Translations under genes and position numbers: made by a program
The notes under the pieces: generated by a model
Database searches by the model: none
What the model was told of the DNA's origin: nothing
Seen by the model: only the letters and a program-made list of their open reading frames with translations
Assembly (NCBI RefSeq): GCF_001189845.1
Contig: NZ_LFLZ01000021.1
Location: 1 to 64,000 of the forward strand
Reading direction: 5' to 3'
DNA: 64,000 nt
From: Bradyrhizobium tropiciagri
GTDB lineage: Bacteria > Pseudomonadota > Alphaproteobacteria > Rhizobiales > Xanthobacteraceae
Shown here: positions 1 through 10,521 of the stretch, piece by piece
Numbering within the stretch: the first letter of the stretch is position 1
Layout of the letters: each line of letters opens with the position of its first letter

Positions 1-47
1 CCGCAAACTCGCTATCGCCGGACGTGCGGAGACAGCCCCTCCACCCA

Positions 48-75
48 CCCTCTCCCCATAAGAACGGGGCGAGGG
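48..75. repeat. Short GC-rich inverted repeat downstream of the molybdenum hydroxylase operon
   Basis: CCCTCTCCCC and GGGGCGAGGG face each other across 8 bases, in the 138-base stretch after the cytochrome gene. It could form a stem at the 3' end of the leftward operon. No T-run follows on the minus strand, so an intrinsic terminator is not shown. Elements of this style are common between genes in Bradyrhizobium. Nothing else is seen in bases 1-138. Confidence 0.35.
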
Positions 76-138
76 AGCGCAGCGTCACCGGGGTTGCTAT
101 TCGATCTGATCTCTTTGTGTTCTAGCTCGGCTGCGCGC

Positions 139-756
139 TCACGGCGCCGGGCAGGCTGCGCCGGTCTTCACCCAGGCCTCGACCAGCGCGCCGGCCTGCG
201 CTTGCGTGCCCGGTGCCGGCGAGCGGCCGAAGCCGGGATGCCAGGCCCAGCCGACCAGCGTGTCCTTGCCGATATGCTCGATCAGCTCCTCGACCTTGCG
301 GCCGCCATTGCGTGCGGGATCGCGGATCTGGGCGCAGATTTCGCCGACCGTCTTGCCGGCCCACGCCATCTCGCGTGGCGCAAGGTGCCATTCCGGGTGA
401 CCCGGCACGCGGCCGGGATCGAAATTGGCGTGCTGGTGGCAGATCGAGCAGCGCATCGCGTTGCTGCCATGGCCATCGGTGCCGCGCGTGACCGGCGGCT
501 GGTGCATGCGGCTGATGTCGCCCTGCCGCGGGCTGTCGCCGGCGGGATGGCAATTGGTGCAGCGCGGATGCGTCAGCACCTTGCCGAGCTCGGTGAAGAT
601 CGCCGCGGAGCGCTGCTCGACATTGTCGATGCCGGCAAAGCTTTCCGGCGAGGCAAGGGCGTGGCTCGCGCTCTCCGATGCTGCATAGCCGGCGCACAGG
701 CTGGTCGCGAGCGCTGTCACGACCGCAATGATCCGAAACCGCGTGTCCGATGTCAT
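139..756 (-). CDS. Dihaem c-type cytochrome, electron acceptor of the adjacent molybdenum hydroxylase
   Basis: This is a 205-residue exported protein. A signal peptide covers roughly residues 1-26, and two haem-binding motifs follow: CTNCH at residues 66-70 and CSICH at 103-107. The ATG at 756 was chosen because it begins the signal peptide; the frame stays open further upstream but reads only antisense to the 2Fe-2S gene. The gene lies 11 bases after the 2Fe-2S subunit gene on the same strand. The likely role is to carry electrons from the periplasmic hydroxylase to the respiratory chain, an inference from operon position and haem motifs. Axial ligands beyond the two His are not assigned. 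Confidence 0.8.
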   Translation of the reverse strand: MTSDTRFRIIAVVTALATSLCAGYAASESASHALASPESFAGIDNVEQRSAAIFTELGKVLTHPRCTNCHPAGDSPRQGDISRMHQPPVTRGTDGHGSNAMRCSICHQHANFDPGRVPGHPEWHLAPREMAWAGKTVGEICAQIRDPARNGGRKVEELIEHIGKDTLVGWAWHPGFGRSPAPGTQAQAGALVEAWVKTGAACPAP

Positions 757-767
757 CGCGCGCGGGC

Positions 768-1292
768 TCACTTGTTGGCGGTCAGATAGCGGTTGGAATC
801 GGCGAGGATCACGTCGCGCACCGCCTGGTGATATTTGATGTAGCCGGTGCAGCGGCACAGATGGCCGTCGAGCGCATCCGCGATGACGGTTTCGAGCTGG
901 TCCCGCGCCACTGGCTCTCTTGCGAGGAGTTCGAGCAGCACCTGGCCCTCGTTGAGGAAGCCGGCCGTGCAGTAGCCGCATTGGAACGCGAAATGGTCGA
1001 TGAAGGCCCGCTGCAACGCCGAGAGCTCGCCATCCTTGGCGTGGCCCTCAACGGTGCGGATTGCCTTGCCGTCGAAATTCGCCGCCGGCACCACGCAGGT
1101 CGGGGTGGTGTAGCTCGTGCCGTCGGGATTATCGATGATGACGGCGCAGCTCAGGCACTGCGCGGCGCCGCAGCCGAACTTGGTGCCGGTCATGCCGAGC
1201 ATTTCGCGCAGGAAATCGTTCATCGAGAGGTCGTCGCGGACCTCGATCGGGCCGTGCTTCTGGCCGTTGATGGTGAGATTGAGCGTGGTCAC
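768..1292 (-). CDS. iorA: 2Fe-2S subunit of an isoquinoline 1-oxidoreductase-type molybdenum hydroxylase
   Basis: This 174-residue protein has the two-domain layout of xanthine-oxidase-family iron-sulfur subunits. The plant-type 2Fe-2S domain has Cys 41, 46, 49 and 66. The helical domain has CGYC at 105-108 and CRC at 146-148. It passes electrons from the molybdopterin site in the large subunit to the next carrier. The start is GTG at 1292, and its GTGA overlaps the TGA of the upstream large-subunit gene, indicating translational coupling. It has no signal peptide, as expected for a partner carried across the membrane with a Tat-targeted large subunit (known for the family). The precise substrate is unknown, so the iorA name means family only. 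Confidence 0.85.
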   Translation of the reverse strand: MTTLNLTINGQKHGPIEVRDDLSMNDFLREMLGMTGTKFGCGAAQCLSCAVIIDNPDGTSYTTPTCVVPAANFDGKAIRTVEGHAKDGELSALQRAFIDHFAFQCGYCTAGFLNEGQVLLELLAREPVARDQLETVIADALDGHLCRCTGYIKYHQAVRDVILADSNRYLTANK

Positions 1293-4084
1293 GCAAGCGC
1301 TCCCTTGAGCAGGCTCGTGGTCACCGGCAATGAGCGGAAGCGGTGGCCGGTGGCATCGTTGATGGCATTGAGCAGCGCCGGCACGATCGGGATCATCACC
1401 ACCTCGGCCATGCCCTTGGGCGGCTCGTCCGGCGTCAGGGGCGGCAGCATCTCGATCTCGAGGTCGTGCAGTGGCAGGTCGGAGCCGCGCGCGATCAGGT
1501 ACTGGCCGAGATTCCATTGCCCGTTGCCGGGGCCGCCTTCGAACGGCGGCAGGGTTTCCAGCAGCGCGTAGCCGACGCCCATGGCGAAACCGCCAAGCGA
1601 CTGGCCGAGCACCACTTCGGGCACCAGCGCCTGGCCGCATTCGAACACGCTGTAGGCCTTGGCGATGCGCAGGATGCCGGTCGCGCGCTCGATCTCGACA
1701 CGCACCAGCGTGCCGCACATCGAGGTATAGGCGGTACCGATCCGGTTGTTGTCGGTCGGCGGAAACTTGACGCTGACGCGATCGATCCGCTCGAACCTGC
1801 CGCGGCCGCGGCGGATCGCCAGCGCGTCGATCTCGGCGCGAAACTGTTCGCCGAACAGCGGGAAGCGGGCGCGCGACCAGGCCCAGCGCGAGAAGCTGTG
1901 CGCGACTGCGCCGGTGACGAAGCCGCGCGCATGCGCGGTCGCCGCAAGCTTCGGCAATGGCAGCGGCGCGAGCTCGTCGAGCACGAGCTGGCCGTCCCGC
2001 CAGCGCGCTCTGTCCCATTGCCGGGCGCGGGGATCGGCCTTGCCGATGTGCCAGAGCTCGAGCGCCGCCGGCCACAGCCCAAAGCGGAAGATGACGCGCG
2101 CCGCCTCGGCCGCCGAATGCGTACCGACATGGGCGCCGATCGACGCACTCGTTGCCGAGCTGATCGCCGGCACCCAGCGCGGGTTCTTCTCGGCGAGATC
2201 CTGGGTCTTCTGATCCATCGTGTAGGGGTCACCCGAGCTGACCAGCCCGAGCGCCTCATAGCTGTCGACCCGGGAGACCGCGACCTCGTCGGCCACAGTG
2301 CCGAGATAGCCCGCGACCCGGTTGGCGAGCGCGGTGCCGATGCCGTTGCCCATCTCGACGTGATCGCAGTGGATCGCGATCCGTCCCTCCTGATCGATCT
2401 CGACGCGGCCAAGCGAGCAATCCGCGCCGGCGCCGTAATCCTTGGTGACGCAGGCCACTCCTGTGCCGACCAGCCGTCCCTCCGCCGCCTTCTGCTTGAA
2501 CTCGGCGCGCTGCTGCCAGATCGGATGCTTCTCGAGCTTGTCGAGGATCTCAGGCGTGCGCACCGAGACGATGTAGGGATTGCCGGTCATGGTCCGGCCG
2601 TTCTGCTTCAGCGCGTTGTTGCGGCGGAACGCGATCGGATCGACCTTGAGCTCGCTCGCCGCCTCGTCGATCAGGACTTCCAATGCGGTCATGGTCTGCA
2701 GCGTGCCGTAGCCGCGCATCGAACCGGCGGTGACACCGCGCGAATGCACCGCCACGGTGGTGACGTCGACCTTCGGGATATCGTAGATGCCGATCGCAGC
2801 GGTCGCGGCAACGACCGCGACATTGGCGGAGAAGTTGGCGAGCCCGCCGCCGTCGAGCACATGGTCGGCGGCGAATGCCGTGATCTTGCCGCTCTTGCGA
2901 TCGATGCCGATCTTTGAGCGCATCTTGATCGGGTGACGTTTGATGCCGCCCTGGAATTGCTGATAGCGGTCGTGTGCCAACCGCACCGGCCGTCCCGGAA
3001 AGAACATCGCCGCCAGCGCCACGTAGAGCACAAACGGAGTGTGGTCGCGGCCGCCGAAGCCGCCGCCGACATGGGCAAACTGCGCGTTGATGTGCGAGGG
3101 GCGGAACGGCGGCCGGGCCTTGCCGAGCATGAAGGCGATCGACTCGGTCGCCTCATACGGTGACTGCACGCCGAGCACCAGTTCGAGGTTACCGCTGTTG
3201 TCGCTGTACCAGGCGAGACCGCTTTCCGGTTCGAGGAACATCGGATCGACCGACTGGGTCTCGAACTCGCGGTCGAGCACAAGCTGTGACGGATCGTCCT
3301 TGGCGAGCTGGGCGCGGATCGCTTCGCCATGGATTGCGGCCTTGGCGTAGTCGGGCTTGGTCTCCTTGGCGAGCGGCAGCCAGACCGGCAGCGCCGCGTT
3401 CTGGATGCGGCTCGGTGAAACCCAGCCGGCCAGGATCGGCGAATAGATGTCGGGCGCATCTGATGTCGCGCCGGCGACGCGCGTGAAGCGGTACGCGCCA
3501 AAGTTCGGCAGGACCACCGGACCGGTCTCGTCGCCGAACTTGACGAAGCCGACATCGCGCAGCGCGAGGCGCGCGCGGTCGAAGGCGTCGAACTGCTCGA
3601 AGATCAACAGCGCCACCGGTTGCCCGAGATAGAGCGGGGTTTTGCCGACGGGGCAGAACAAATCGCCGGCGTGGAACTCCGGCACCCTTGTGCCGATCCG
3701 GTCGAGATCGGCCGCCGTCACGACCACCGATGGCTTCGCCGGTCCATCGAGGCGGGCGAGGTCCATGCCGGCATAGACATGCGTGGCGTCATTGGCGCGG
3801 ACCAGGATGGCGTGCGACGTGGTCGCGGGCCAGCCCGGCATGTCGGCGGCACGAAAGTCGGAGGCGTAGAGCTTTGCGCCGGTGACCTTGGCCACGCCGT
3901 CGACGCGGCCGGCGCCCTTGGCCGCCGGATTGAAATGGTCGCGCCCGGGAAGCGTCTCGCGACTGGCGAAAGCCGGCTCCTTCGCCAGCGCCAGATGCGA
4001 CAGGCTGACCGAGATGCCGCCTGCCGACAACCACTTCACGAATTCACGTCGCGAAGGCCGCATGGTCTGATCTTTCATCGACAC
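1289..4084 (-). CDS. iorB: Molybdopterin-binding large subunit, isoquinoline 1-oxidoreductase type, Tat-exported
   Basis: This 931-residue protein is a xanthine dehydrogenase/aldehyde oxidase family molybdenum hydroxylase large subunit. The N terminus carries a twin-arginine signal, SRREFVKWLSAGG at about residues 12-24, so the enzyme should be folded with cofactor and exported. The glycine-rich stretch GGGFGGRD near residue 345 and the later segment HCDHVEMGNGIGTALANRV are typical of the Mo-cofactor domains. It is first in a leftward operon with the 2Fe-2S subunit and a dihaem cytochrome. Family members hydroxylate N-heteroaromatics or aldehydes with water as oxygen source; the substrate here cannot be read from sequence. 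The start MSMKD is acceptable and sits just before the Tat motif. Confidence 0.87.
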   Translation of the reverse strand: MSMKDQTMRPSRREFVKWLSAGGISVSLSHLALAKEPAFASRETLPGRDHFNPAAKGAGRVDGVAKVTGAKLYASDFRAADMPGWPATTSHAILVRANDATHVYAGMDLARLDGPAKPSVVVTAADLDRIGTRVPEFHAGDLFCPVGKTPLYLGQPVALLIFEQFDAFDRARLALRDVGFVKFGDETGPVVLPNFGAYRFTRVAGATSDAPDIYSPILAGWVSPSRIQNAALPVWLPLAKETKPDYAKAAIHGEAIRAQLAKDDPSQLVLDREFETQSVDPMFLEPESGLAWYSDNSGNLELVLGVQSPYEATESIAFMLGKARPPFRPSHINAQFAHVGGGFGGRDHTPFVLYVALAAMFFPGRPVRLAHDRYQQFQGGIKRHPIKMRSKIGIDRKSGKITAFAADHVLDGGGLANFSANVAVVAATAAIGIYDIPKVDVTTVAVHSRGVTAGSMRGYGTLQTMTALEVLIDEAASELKVDPIAFRRNNALKQNGRTMTGNPYIVSVRTPEILDKLEKHPIWQQRAEFKQKAAEGRLVGTGVACVTKDYGAGADCSLGRVEIDQEGRIAIHCDHVEMGNGIGTALANRVAGYLGTVADEVAVSRVDSYEALGLVSSGDPYTMDQKTQDLAEKNPRWVPAISSATSASIGAHVGTHSAAEAARVIFRFGLWPAALELWHIGKADPRARQWDRARWRDGQLVLDELAPLPLPKLAATAHARGFVTGAVAHSFSRWAWSRARFPLFGEQFRAEIDALAIRRGRGRFERIDRVSVKFPPTDNNRIGTAYTSMCGTLVRVEIERATGILRIAKAYSVFECGQALVPEVVLGQSLGGFAMGVGYALLETLPPFEGGPGNGQWNLGQYLIARGSDLPLHDLEIEMLPPLTPDEPPKGMAEVVMIPIVPALLNAINDATGHRFRSLPVTTSLLKGALA

Positions 4085-4205
4085 CTCGACGGCATATCGC
4101 GCCGGGGTCTAACAGTTTGTGCAATGCACGTGGAAGTATTGCGGCAAAGCGAGCGCAACGGCAATGCCGCAATAGGTCGTAGCCTTCCCACTCGTAGCTT
4201 TGGCC

Positions 4206-5297
4206 TCACTTCAGGTCGGCGATGGTGGCCGGACCCGGAGCCGGCGTGATCAGGGTCGGCCATTGCTTGGAACCGAACGGCACCAGCGGCGGCAGGAACG
4301 GCGTCATGCCGCGCTTCTTGGTCTCGGCGATGATCGCCTCGCGCGCATCGCCCCCCATCAGTTCATAGTCCATCAAATGGTAGCTGCCGAAGAACAGCGC
4401 GCCGACCGAGCGATCGGCGATGATCCGGGTCAGCGACTCCAGCATGTCCGACGGCGTCGTGGTGAAGGAGATGGTCTCGATCAGCATCAGCCGGCTGTTG
4501 ATGGCGTCAGGCCCGAAGAACTGCGCCAGCACGCTGAAGATCACATTGTTCTGCCGCGCCACATAGATCGTGTTGCTCGCGCCATAGGTCTTGTCCCAAT
4601 CGGGGCCGAGCTGGGTCTTCCAGTCGGCCATGACGGTCATCCAGTGCGCGACCTGGGTCTGCGCAGCCCAGGCGACGTTCCTGGCGAGCAGCGGCGCCTG
4701 CTTCTTGCCGAATGCCTCGAGCTTCGCGAACGGGATGGCGCCGGCGGCGAGGCATTCGTCCATGAAGGCGATGTTGTTGGTGAGGATGGCGCGGTTGTTG
4801 TCGCGCCAGTCGGCCTGCATCGGCGTGGCATCGAGCCCGTCGAGCGCCGATTGCATCCGGCTGCGATAGGCCTGCATCGACCCGCGCCACGACTTGTCGT
4901 CGGGATTGTCGACATAGGGGCCGACCACCTCGGCCAGCGCCATCGTGCTGTGGCCGACCGATTTGAGCAGCTGATAGACGACCGGCACCTGTGGCGCTTC
5001 GGTCGGCAGCTTGCCCGGCCGGTACAGGATCAGGCGGCCGCCGGCGCCGGAGAACAGGCCGAGGATCACCGGATGCTTGTCGAGCACGTTCTTCTGGAAG
5101 ATCCGCGCCGCATCGCCATAGAGCTCGAACATGCCGGTGTTGAGCGCGAGCACATCCTTGGTCGCGACATCGGCCGGCGTGGACGTGGTCTTGCCCGAGA
5201 TCGGTGCCATGTAGTCGGGCAGCAACTGGGCCAGCGCAGCGCCACCGCTGCCGAGCAGCAACGTTAGCGCGGCGGCCAGGCGAAATCGATTGATCAT
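4206..5297 (-). CDS. Exported protein of unknown function
   Basis: A 363-residue protein with a clear signal peptide (MINRFRLAAALTLLLGSGGA, cleavage near ALA at about residue 24). The ATG at 5297 is chosen because GAGGAG lies 7 bases before it and the signal peptide begins there; 24 extra upstream codons have no support. After export it is probably soluble: no further membrane segment is seen. I recognise no catalytic motif. It is transcribed away from the GrlR-like gene and lies 121 bases upstream of the molybdenum hydroxylase operon on the same strand, so co-expression is possible but unproven. Confidence 0.7.
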   Translation of the reverse strand: MINRFRLAAALTLLLGSGGAALAQLLPDYMAPISGKTTSTPADVATKDVLALNTGMFELYGDAARIFQKNVLDKHPVILGLFSGAGGRLILYRPGKLPTEAPQVPVVYQLLKSVGHSTMALAEVVGPYVDNPDDKSWRGSMQAYRSRMQSALDGLDATPMQADWRDNNRAILTNNIAFMDECLAAGAIPFAKLEAFGKKQAPLLARNVAWAAQTQVAHWMTVMADWKTQLGPDWDKTYGASNTIYVARQNNVIFSVLAQFFGPDAINSRLMLIETISFTTTPSDMLESLTRIIADRSVGALFFGSYHLMDYELMGGDAREAIIAETKKRGMTPFLPPLVPFGSKQWPTLITPAPGPATIADLK

Positions 5298-5533
5298 GTG
5301 ATGCTCCTCGAAGCCTCGCGCCAACGTCGCGGCCGGATGCGGCCGCGCGACCATTAGCGGAATGCGCAAATGCTTGGACGCAATGAACTGGAGAGTAGTG
5401 AACAGGGAGTATAGATCCCGCGCGACGCGGCACGCGGACGCCTACAGCTAAGCGACGAATCGGCCGGTGTCCACACCCGGACACTGCCGGGCTTGCCTGC
5501 GCCAAAACACCCAATGGTGCGGGTTTCGGCCCG

Positions 5534-6283
5534 GTGCTATGTGGCGAACAGAATCAATTTTATTTATTGGATTTTTGCGTGCTCAACGGACTTTACAAGG
5601 TCGAGTACGGCATCAATGGCGCATTCGGCCGCAGCATCATGTGCCTGCACGACGGCAAGATGATGGGTGGCAATTCGGCGTTCGCTCATCTCGGCACCTA
5701 TCAGGTGACGAATGGCGAGATCATCGCCGACGTGATCACCGAGCGTCACAACGACGATCCCAATTTCAAGCCGCTGATGGGCGCCGACGTCGCCGTCATC
5801 AAGGTACGCGGCCGAACCGAGGGCTCGACCATTCTGCTCGAGGGCAAGGCGGACGCCATGCCTGACGGCGTGTTCTGGGCGAATTTGGCACCGCTCGACG
5901 ACGAGGCCCTGCCGCCGCGCGGGGAGGTCGGACCGGGCGGCATCGCCAACGGGCTCTATGCGATCCAGCTCCGCGCGCTCGACGGTGTCGACGCCGGCCT
6001 CACCGGGGTGATGCTGCTGATGGACGGCCGCATCCTCGGCGGCGACGCGTTCTTCTATTATCTGGGCTCGTATTCGTCAGCGGACGGCCGCTGGCGCGGC
6101 GAGATCGTCAACCAGGAACACACGCCGGCGAAGGGCGAACACCCGGTGTTCGGCGGCCATGAGATCGGCATCGGTTTCGCCGGCTCGTGCCGCGAAGACG
6201 GCGCCGAGCTCGAGGGCATCGCGCTGGCCGGCAAGCGCAGCCTTCGCCTGTCAGCCGAATTGCGCTTGATGCGCCGGGCGTAG
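5534..6283 (+). CDS. GrlR-like protein with two tandem GrlR units
   Basis: A 249-residue cytoplasmic protein made of two related halves. The first begins LNGLYKVEYG and continues CLHDGKMMGGNSAFAHLGTY. The second begins ANGLYAIQLRA and continues LLMDGRILGGDAFFYYLGSY. The N-G-L-Y start, DG+(I/M)(L/M)GG turn and LG(T/S)Y are shared. GrlR in enteropathogens is a small beta-barrel that restrains a type III secretion activator; that is family knowledge, and no secretion genes are nearby. The start is uncertain: GTG at 5534, ATG at 5539 is out of frame, and GTG at 5579 (V16) immediately precedes the first repeat and may be the true start. Confidence 0.65.
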   Translation: MLCGEQNQFYLLDFCVLNGLYKVEYGINGAFGRSIMCLHDGKMMGGNSAFAHLGTYQVTNGEIIADVITERHNDDPNFKPLMGADVAVIKVRGRTEGSTILLEGKADAMPDGVFWANLAPLDDEALPPRGEVGPGGIANGLYAIQLRALDGVDAGLTGVMLLMDGRILGGDAFFYYLGSYSSADGRWRGEIVNQEHTPAKGEHPVFGGHEIGIGFAGSCREDGAELEGIALAGKRSLRLSAELRLMRRA

Positions 6284-6331
6284 AGCATACTCCGGAAAAG
6301 TGCGAAGCGGTTTTCCGACAAGAGGATGCAC
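6284..6331. repeat. Intergenic palindrome (CGGAAAA/TTTTCCG type)
   Basis: CGGAAAA at 6293-6299 pairs with TTTTCCG at 6311-6317 inside a gagcat...gatgc frame. This matches a palindromic element often seen between genes in rhizobial genomes (from memory). It lies between the convergent ends of the GrlR-like gene and the YdcZ-type transporter and could help end transcription. Confidence 0.5.
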
Positions 6332-6355
6332 AAATAGAGCCGTGCGGCTGCTTCC

Positions 6356-6799
6356 TCAATCCTTGATCAGAAGCACGCCGCCGATGATCAGCGCGATGCC
6401 GACCAGTCGTGAGATCGACACCGGATGCTGCGCCAGCCCGAACAGGCCAAAATGGTCCATCGCGATGCCCGCGATCATCTGACCTGCGACCACCAGCGCC
6501 AGCAGCGTCGCGGCGCCGAGAGACGGCAGCAGCAGGATCATCAGCAGGATGAACACGCCGCCGAGGATGCCGCCGCTCCAGGCCCACCACGGCACGGCCG
6601 TCACCAGTTTCCAGGACGGCACCGGCTCCCGCGTCGCGACCAGCACGACTGCCATCGTCACCAGCCCGCCGAGATAGCTGACCAGGCCGGCCCAGGCGGG
6701 GGAGTTGAGGGCGGACCTCAGATTGCCGTTCAGGACCTGCTGGGTGGCGACGCTGATGCCGGCGCCGAGCGCGAGGAGATAGAGAAACCAGATTTGCAT
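6356..6799 (-). CDS. DMT-superfamily inner-membrane transporter, YdcZ (DUF606) type
   Basis: A 147-residue, almost wholly hydrophobic protein with about five membrane segments, ending in LVGIALIIGGVLLIKD. The length and the N-terminal LALGAGISVATQQVLNGNLRSAL pattern fit the half-size YdcZ/DUF606 branch of drug/metabolite transporters, which usually act as homo- or heterodimers. ATG at 6799 is preferred over a TTG four codons upstream because GGGGCG precedes it at good spacing. Substrate unknown. It stands alone, convergent with the GrlR-like gene and divergent from the ABC-F gene. Confidence 0.75.
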   Translation of the reverse strand: MQIWFLYLLALGAGISVATQQVLNGNLRSALNSPAWAGLVSYLGGLVTMAVVLVATREPVPSWKLVTAVPWWAWSGGILGGVFILLMILLLPSLGAATLLALVVAGQMIAGIAMDHFGLFGLAQHPVSISRLVGIALIIGGVLLIKD

Positions 6800-6961
6800 G
6801 TGACGCCCCAAAACCGATCGCCGAACTATTCCATGTCATATTCGATTGGCAACGACCGTGGCATGCATGGGAGCACGGCGCGAAACCTGCGGAATGGGCT
6901 TCCACCCAGGTCCCAGATCGAATAAGAGGCCGCAAACCCTCGGTTCCCCAGCATTAAAAGC

Positions 6962-8583
<1,622 letters not shown>

Positions 8584-8584
8584 C

Positions 8585-9217
8585 TCAAGCCCGCCACCGC
8601 GCGCAGAACGCCTCGACGTCGCCGGACTGAAACTCCGGCAGGCGCTCCCAGATGGTCTCGGCCGGCCAATTCCACCACGCGATCTGCGACAGCTCGGCCG
8701 CGATCTTGCGGCTGAACCGCTCCTTGATCGGCCGGGCCGGCACGCCGCCGACGATGGTGTAGGGCGCGACATCGCGCGAGACCACGGCGCCGGCTGCGAG
8801 CACCGCGCCGTCGCCGACGGTGACGCCGGGCAGCACGATCACGCCATGGCCGATCCAGACGTCGTTGCCGATCACGACGCGGTCTGCGCGCCGATCGCTG
8901 AAGAAGCCATGATCGCGCTCGGCGGAGGCCGAGTAATATTCGGGGCAGTAAGTGAAGCGATGCTGCGAGGGCCGCTCGACCGGATGGTTCGGCGCGCCGA
9001 TCCGGACCTGCGCCGCGATCGCGCAGAACCGGCCGATCACGGCGTCGGCGACGATGCAGCCGCTGCCGAGATAGGAGTAGTCGCCGAGCTCGGTGTATTC
9101 GATCGCGGTATCGCCGAGGACTTCGCAGCAACGTCCGACCTTCACTTCGCGCAGCTTGACCGTCGGCTCGATGACGGTTTCGGCAAGCTTGGGGCGGGTC
9201 GGGTTCGGTTCGGTCAT
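8585..9217 (-). CDS. Left-handed beta-helix acetyltransferase, phosphonate-associated hexapeptide family
   Basis: A 210-residue cytoplasmic acyltransferase. Hexapeptide repeats are visible from about residue 40 (IGRFCAIAAQVRIGA) and again at VVIGNDVWIGHGVIVLPGVTVGDGAVLAAGAVVSRDV. The end IVGGVPARPIKERFS is typical of CatB/xenobiotic acetyltransferases. The insert NHPVERPSQHRFTYCPEYYS matches the 'phosphonate metabolism, transferase hexapeptide' family (TIGR03308 from memory), which also occurs without phn genes; none are nearby. It ends 1 base from the convergent ABC-F gene. Acetyl-CoA is the expected donor; acceptor unknown. Confidence 0.75.
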   Translation of the reverse strand: MTEPNPTRPKLAETVIEPTVKLREVKVGRCCEVLGDTAIEYTELGDYSYLGSGCIVADAVIGRFCAIAAQVRIGAPNHPVERPSQHRFTYCPEYYSASAERDHGFFSDRRADRVVIGNDVWIGHGVIVLPGVTVGDGAVLAAGAVVSRDVAPYTIVGGVPARPIKERFSRKIAAELSQIAWWNWPAETIWERLPEFQSGDVEAFCARWRA

Positions 9218-9292
9218 GAATCTGTCCTCGATGCGGCGGGCGGTTCCAGTCGCACGATTTCTATTACGGCCAGATGACAGGCGGCGCCGGAT

Positions 9293-10267
9293 CTACCGGC
9301 CGGTGAGGCGAGCAATGCTCTCAATCTCGTTGGTCCAGATGCCGCCGGAATAGTCTTTGGGCAGGCGCCGGAACGTGTCGGCATCGTCGACCCCGGTCGA
9401 GAATTCGCCGCCCTGATAGGGGCCGAGGACGAAGACCGCGCTGTTCGCCGCCTCCATCCGGTTGAGGAAACGGTCCGGCCATCCCCATAGCCACGGCGCG
9501 GTGTTGATCGGCATCAGCACGATGGCGTTGCGGCAGGCGTCAGGCACGATGCCGCTCCAGCCATAGCCGAGATAGCGGACGAGGCAGCTCTTGATCGCCG
9601 CGCGCGAAGTGGTTCGCGTCTCCGGTGCAAGACGCCGGATCGCTTCGATCGGCTCGTCGCCGCCATAGACCATGATCAGCTGGCGCCGGTCGGCGGGGAG
9701 CCGGTTCAGCACCGCTGCGAGTTTCTCGCCTTCGGCGGGATCGCGGCTCTTGACGTTGATCAGCAAGCGGCGATCCGGAAAGGTCTTGAGCACCTCATCC
9801 GGCGACGGCATCAACCCGATGCCCTTGCCGCGGAATGGAAAGGTCTTGCCGCCATCGGCCGTGTAGCCATAGCCGATGTCGAGCATCTTCAGCCGCGCCA
9901 TCGGCTGTTCGCGGGTGACGCCCTGGCCGTCGGTCCGGCAATCGACCGTCCAGTCGTGAAACACCGCGAATTCGCCGTCGGTCGTCGGATGGACGTCGAG
10001 CTCGACGATATCGGCGCCGCGCTCGAAGCCCGCCCGCATCGAGCGGATCGTGTTCTCGAGATAGTCGTGGGTGGGTGGCAGCATGCGCGCCGCGGTGCAG
10101 GTGTCGTTCTTGAGGTCGCGTTCGTCGAAGCGCTGCGCGATGCCGCGATGGGCGAGCAGCGCGGGCTTTCCGTCGGCATGCGTTGCGAGAAGGCTGCTGT
10201 TGTTGAGATAGATTCCGGCGGTGACGGCAACGAGCGCCGCTGCCGCGTATTTCCATGTCCTGCCCAA
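9293..10267 (-). CDS. Glycerophosphodiester phosphodiesterase family protein, membrane-anchored or exported
   Basis: A 324-residue protein with one N-terminal hydrophobic segment (about residues 8-22) that may be an uncleaved anchor. GDPD catalytic features are in order: AHRG (residues 39-42), ENTIRSMRAGFERGADIVELDV with the conserved E-N-T and E-x-D pairs, and FHDW. The family hydrolyses glycerophosphodiesters with a divalent metal. The long segment after residue 150 fits the TIM barrel, ending with IWTNEIE. It lies 75 bases upstream (same strand) of the acetyltransferase gene. Phospholipid turnover in the periplasm is the likely role. Confidence 0.8.
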   Translation of the reverse strand: MGRTWKYAAAALVAVTAGIYLNNSSLLATHADGKPALLAHRGIAQRFDERDLKNDTCTAARMLPPTHDYLENTIRSMRAGFERGADIVELDVHPTTDGEFAVFHDWTVDCRTDGQGVTREQPMARLKMLDIGYGYTADGGKTFPFRGKGIGLMPSPDEVLKTFPDRRLLINVKSRDPAEGEKLAAVLNRLPADRRQLIMVYGGDEPIEAIRRLAPETRTTSRAAIKSCLVRYLGYGWSGIVPDACRNAIVLMPINTAPWLWGWPDRFLNRMEAANSAVFVLGPYQGGEFSTGVDDADTFRRLPKDYSGGIWTNEIESIARLTGR

Positions 10268-10521
10268 GCGACTCGTTTCCTTGCTGGATCGTCGCTCCGC
10301 CTAGGAGCCGTTTTGGGTCGATTTGCGGCGGCCTCTAGTCGTCGACTGCGGCAATCGACCTCACCATCGCGTCCTTAAGTGTGGCGCGATAGTCCGCCGC
10401 CGCGTCTTGCGGCATCAGAGTTCCCAGCGATGCAAAGCCGCATGGCACGCTGCGCGGTGCTCGGCTTGTGAGGCCTGGCGCTGGCCGCTACGCTTCAGAA
10501 AAAAGCGGGAGCGAGACGGCG

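Noticed and set aside
750..2917. Long plus-strand open frames (over 270 and 520 codons) across the molybdenum hydroxylase genes
   Set aside because: They are antisense shadows of iorA and iorB: Arg/Asp-rich, no start site, no domain.
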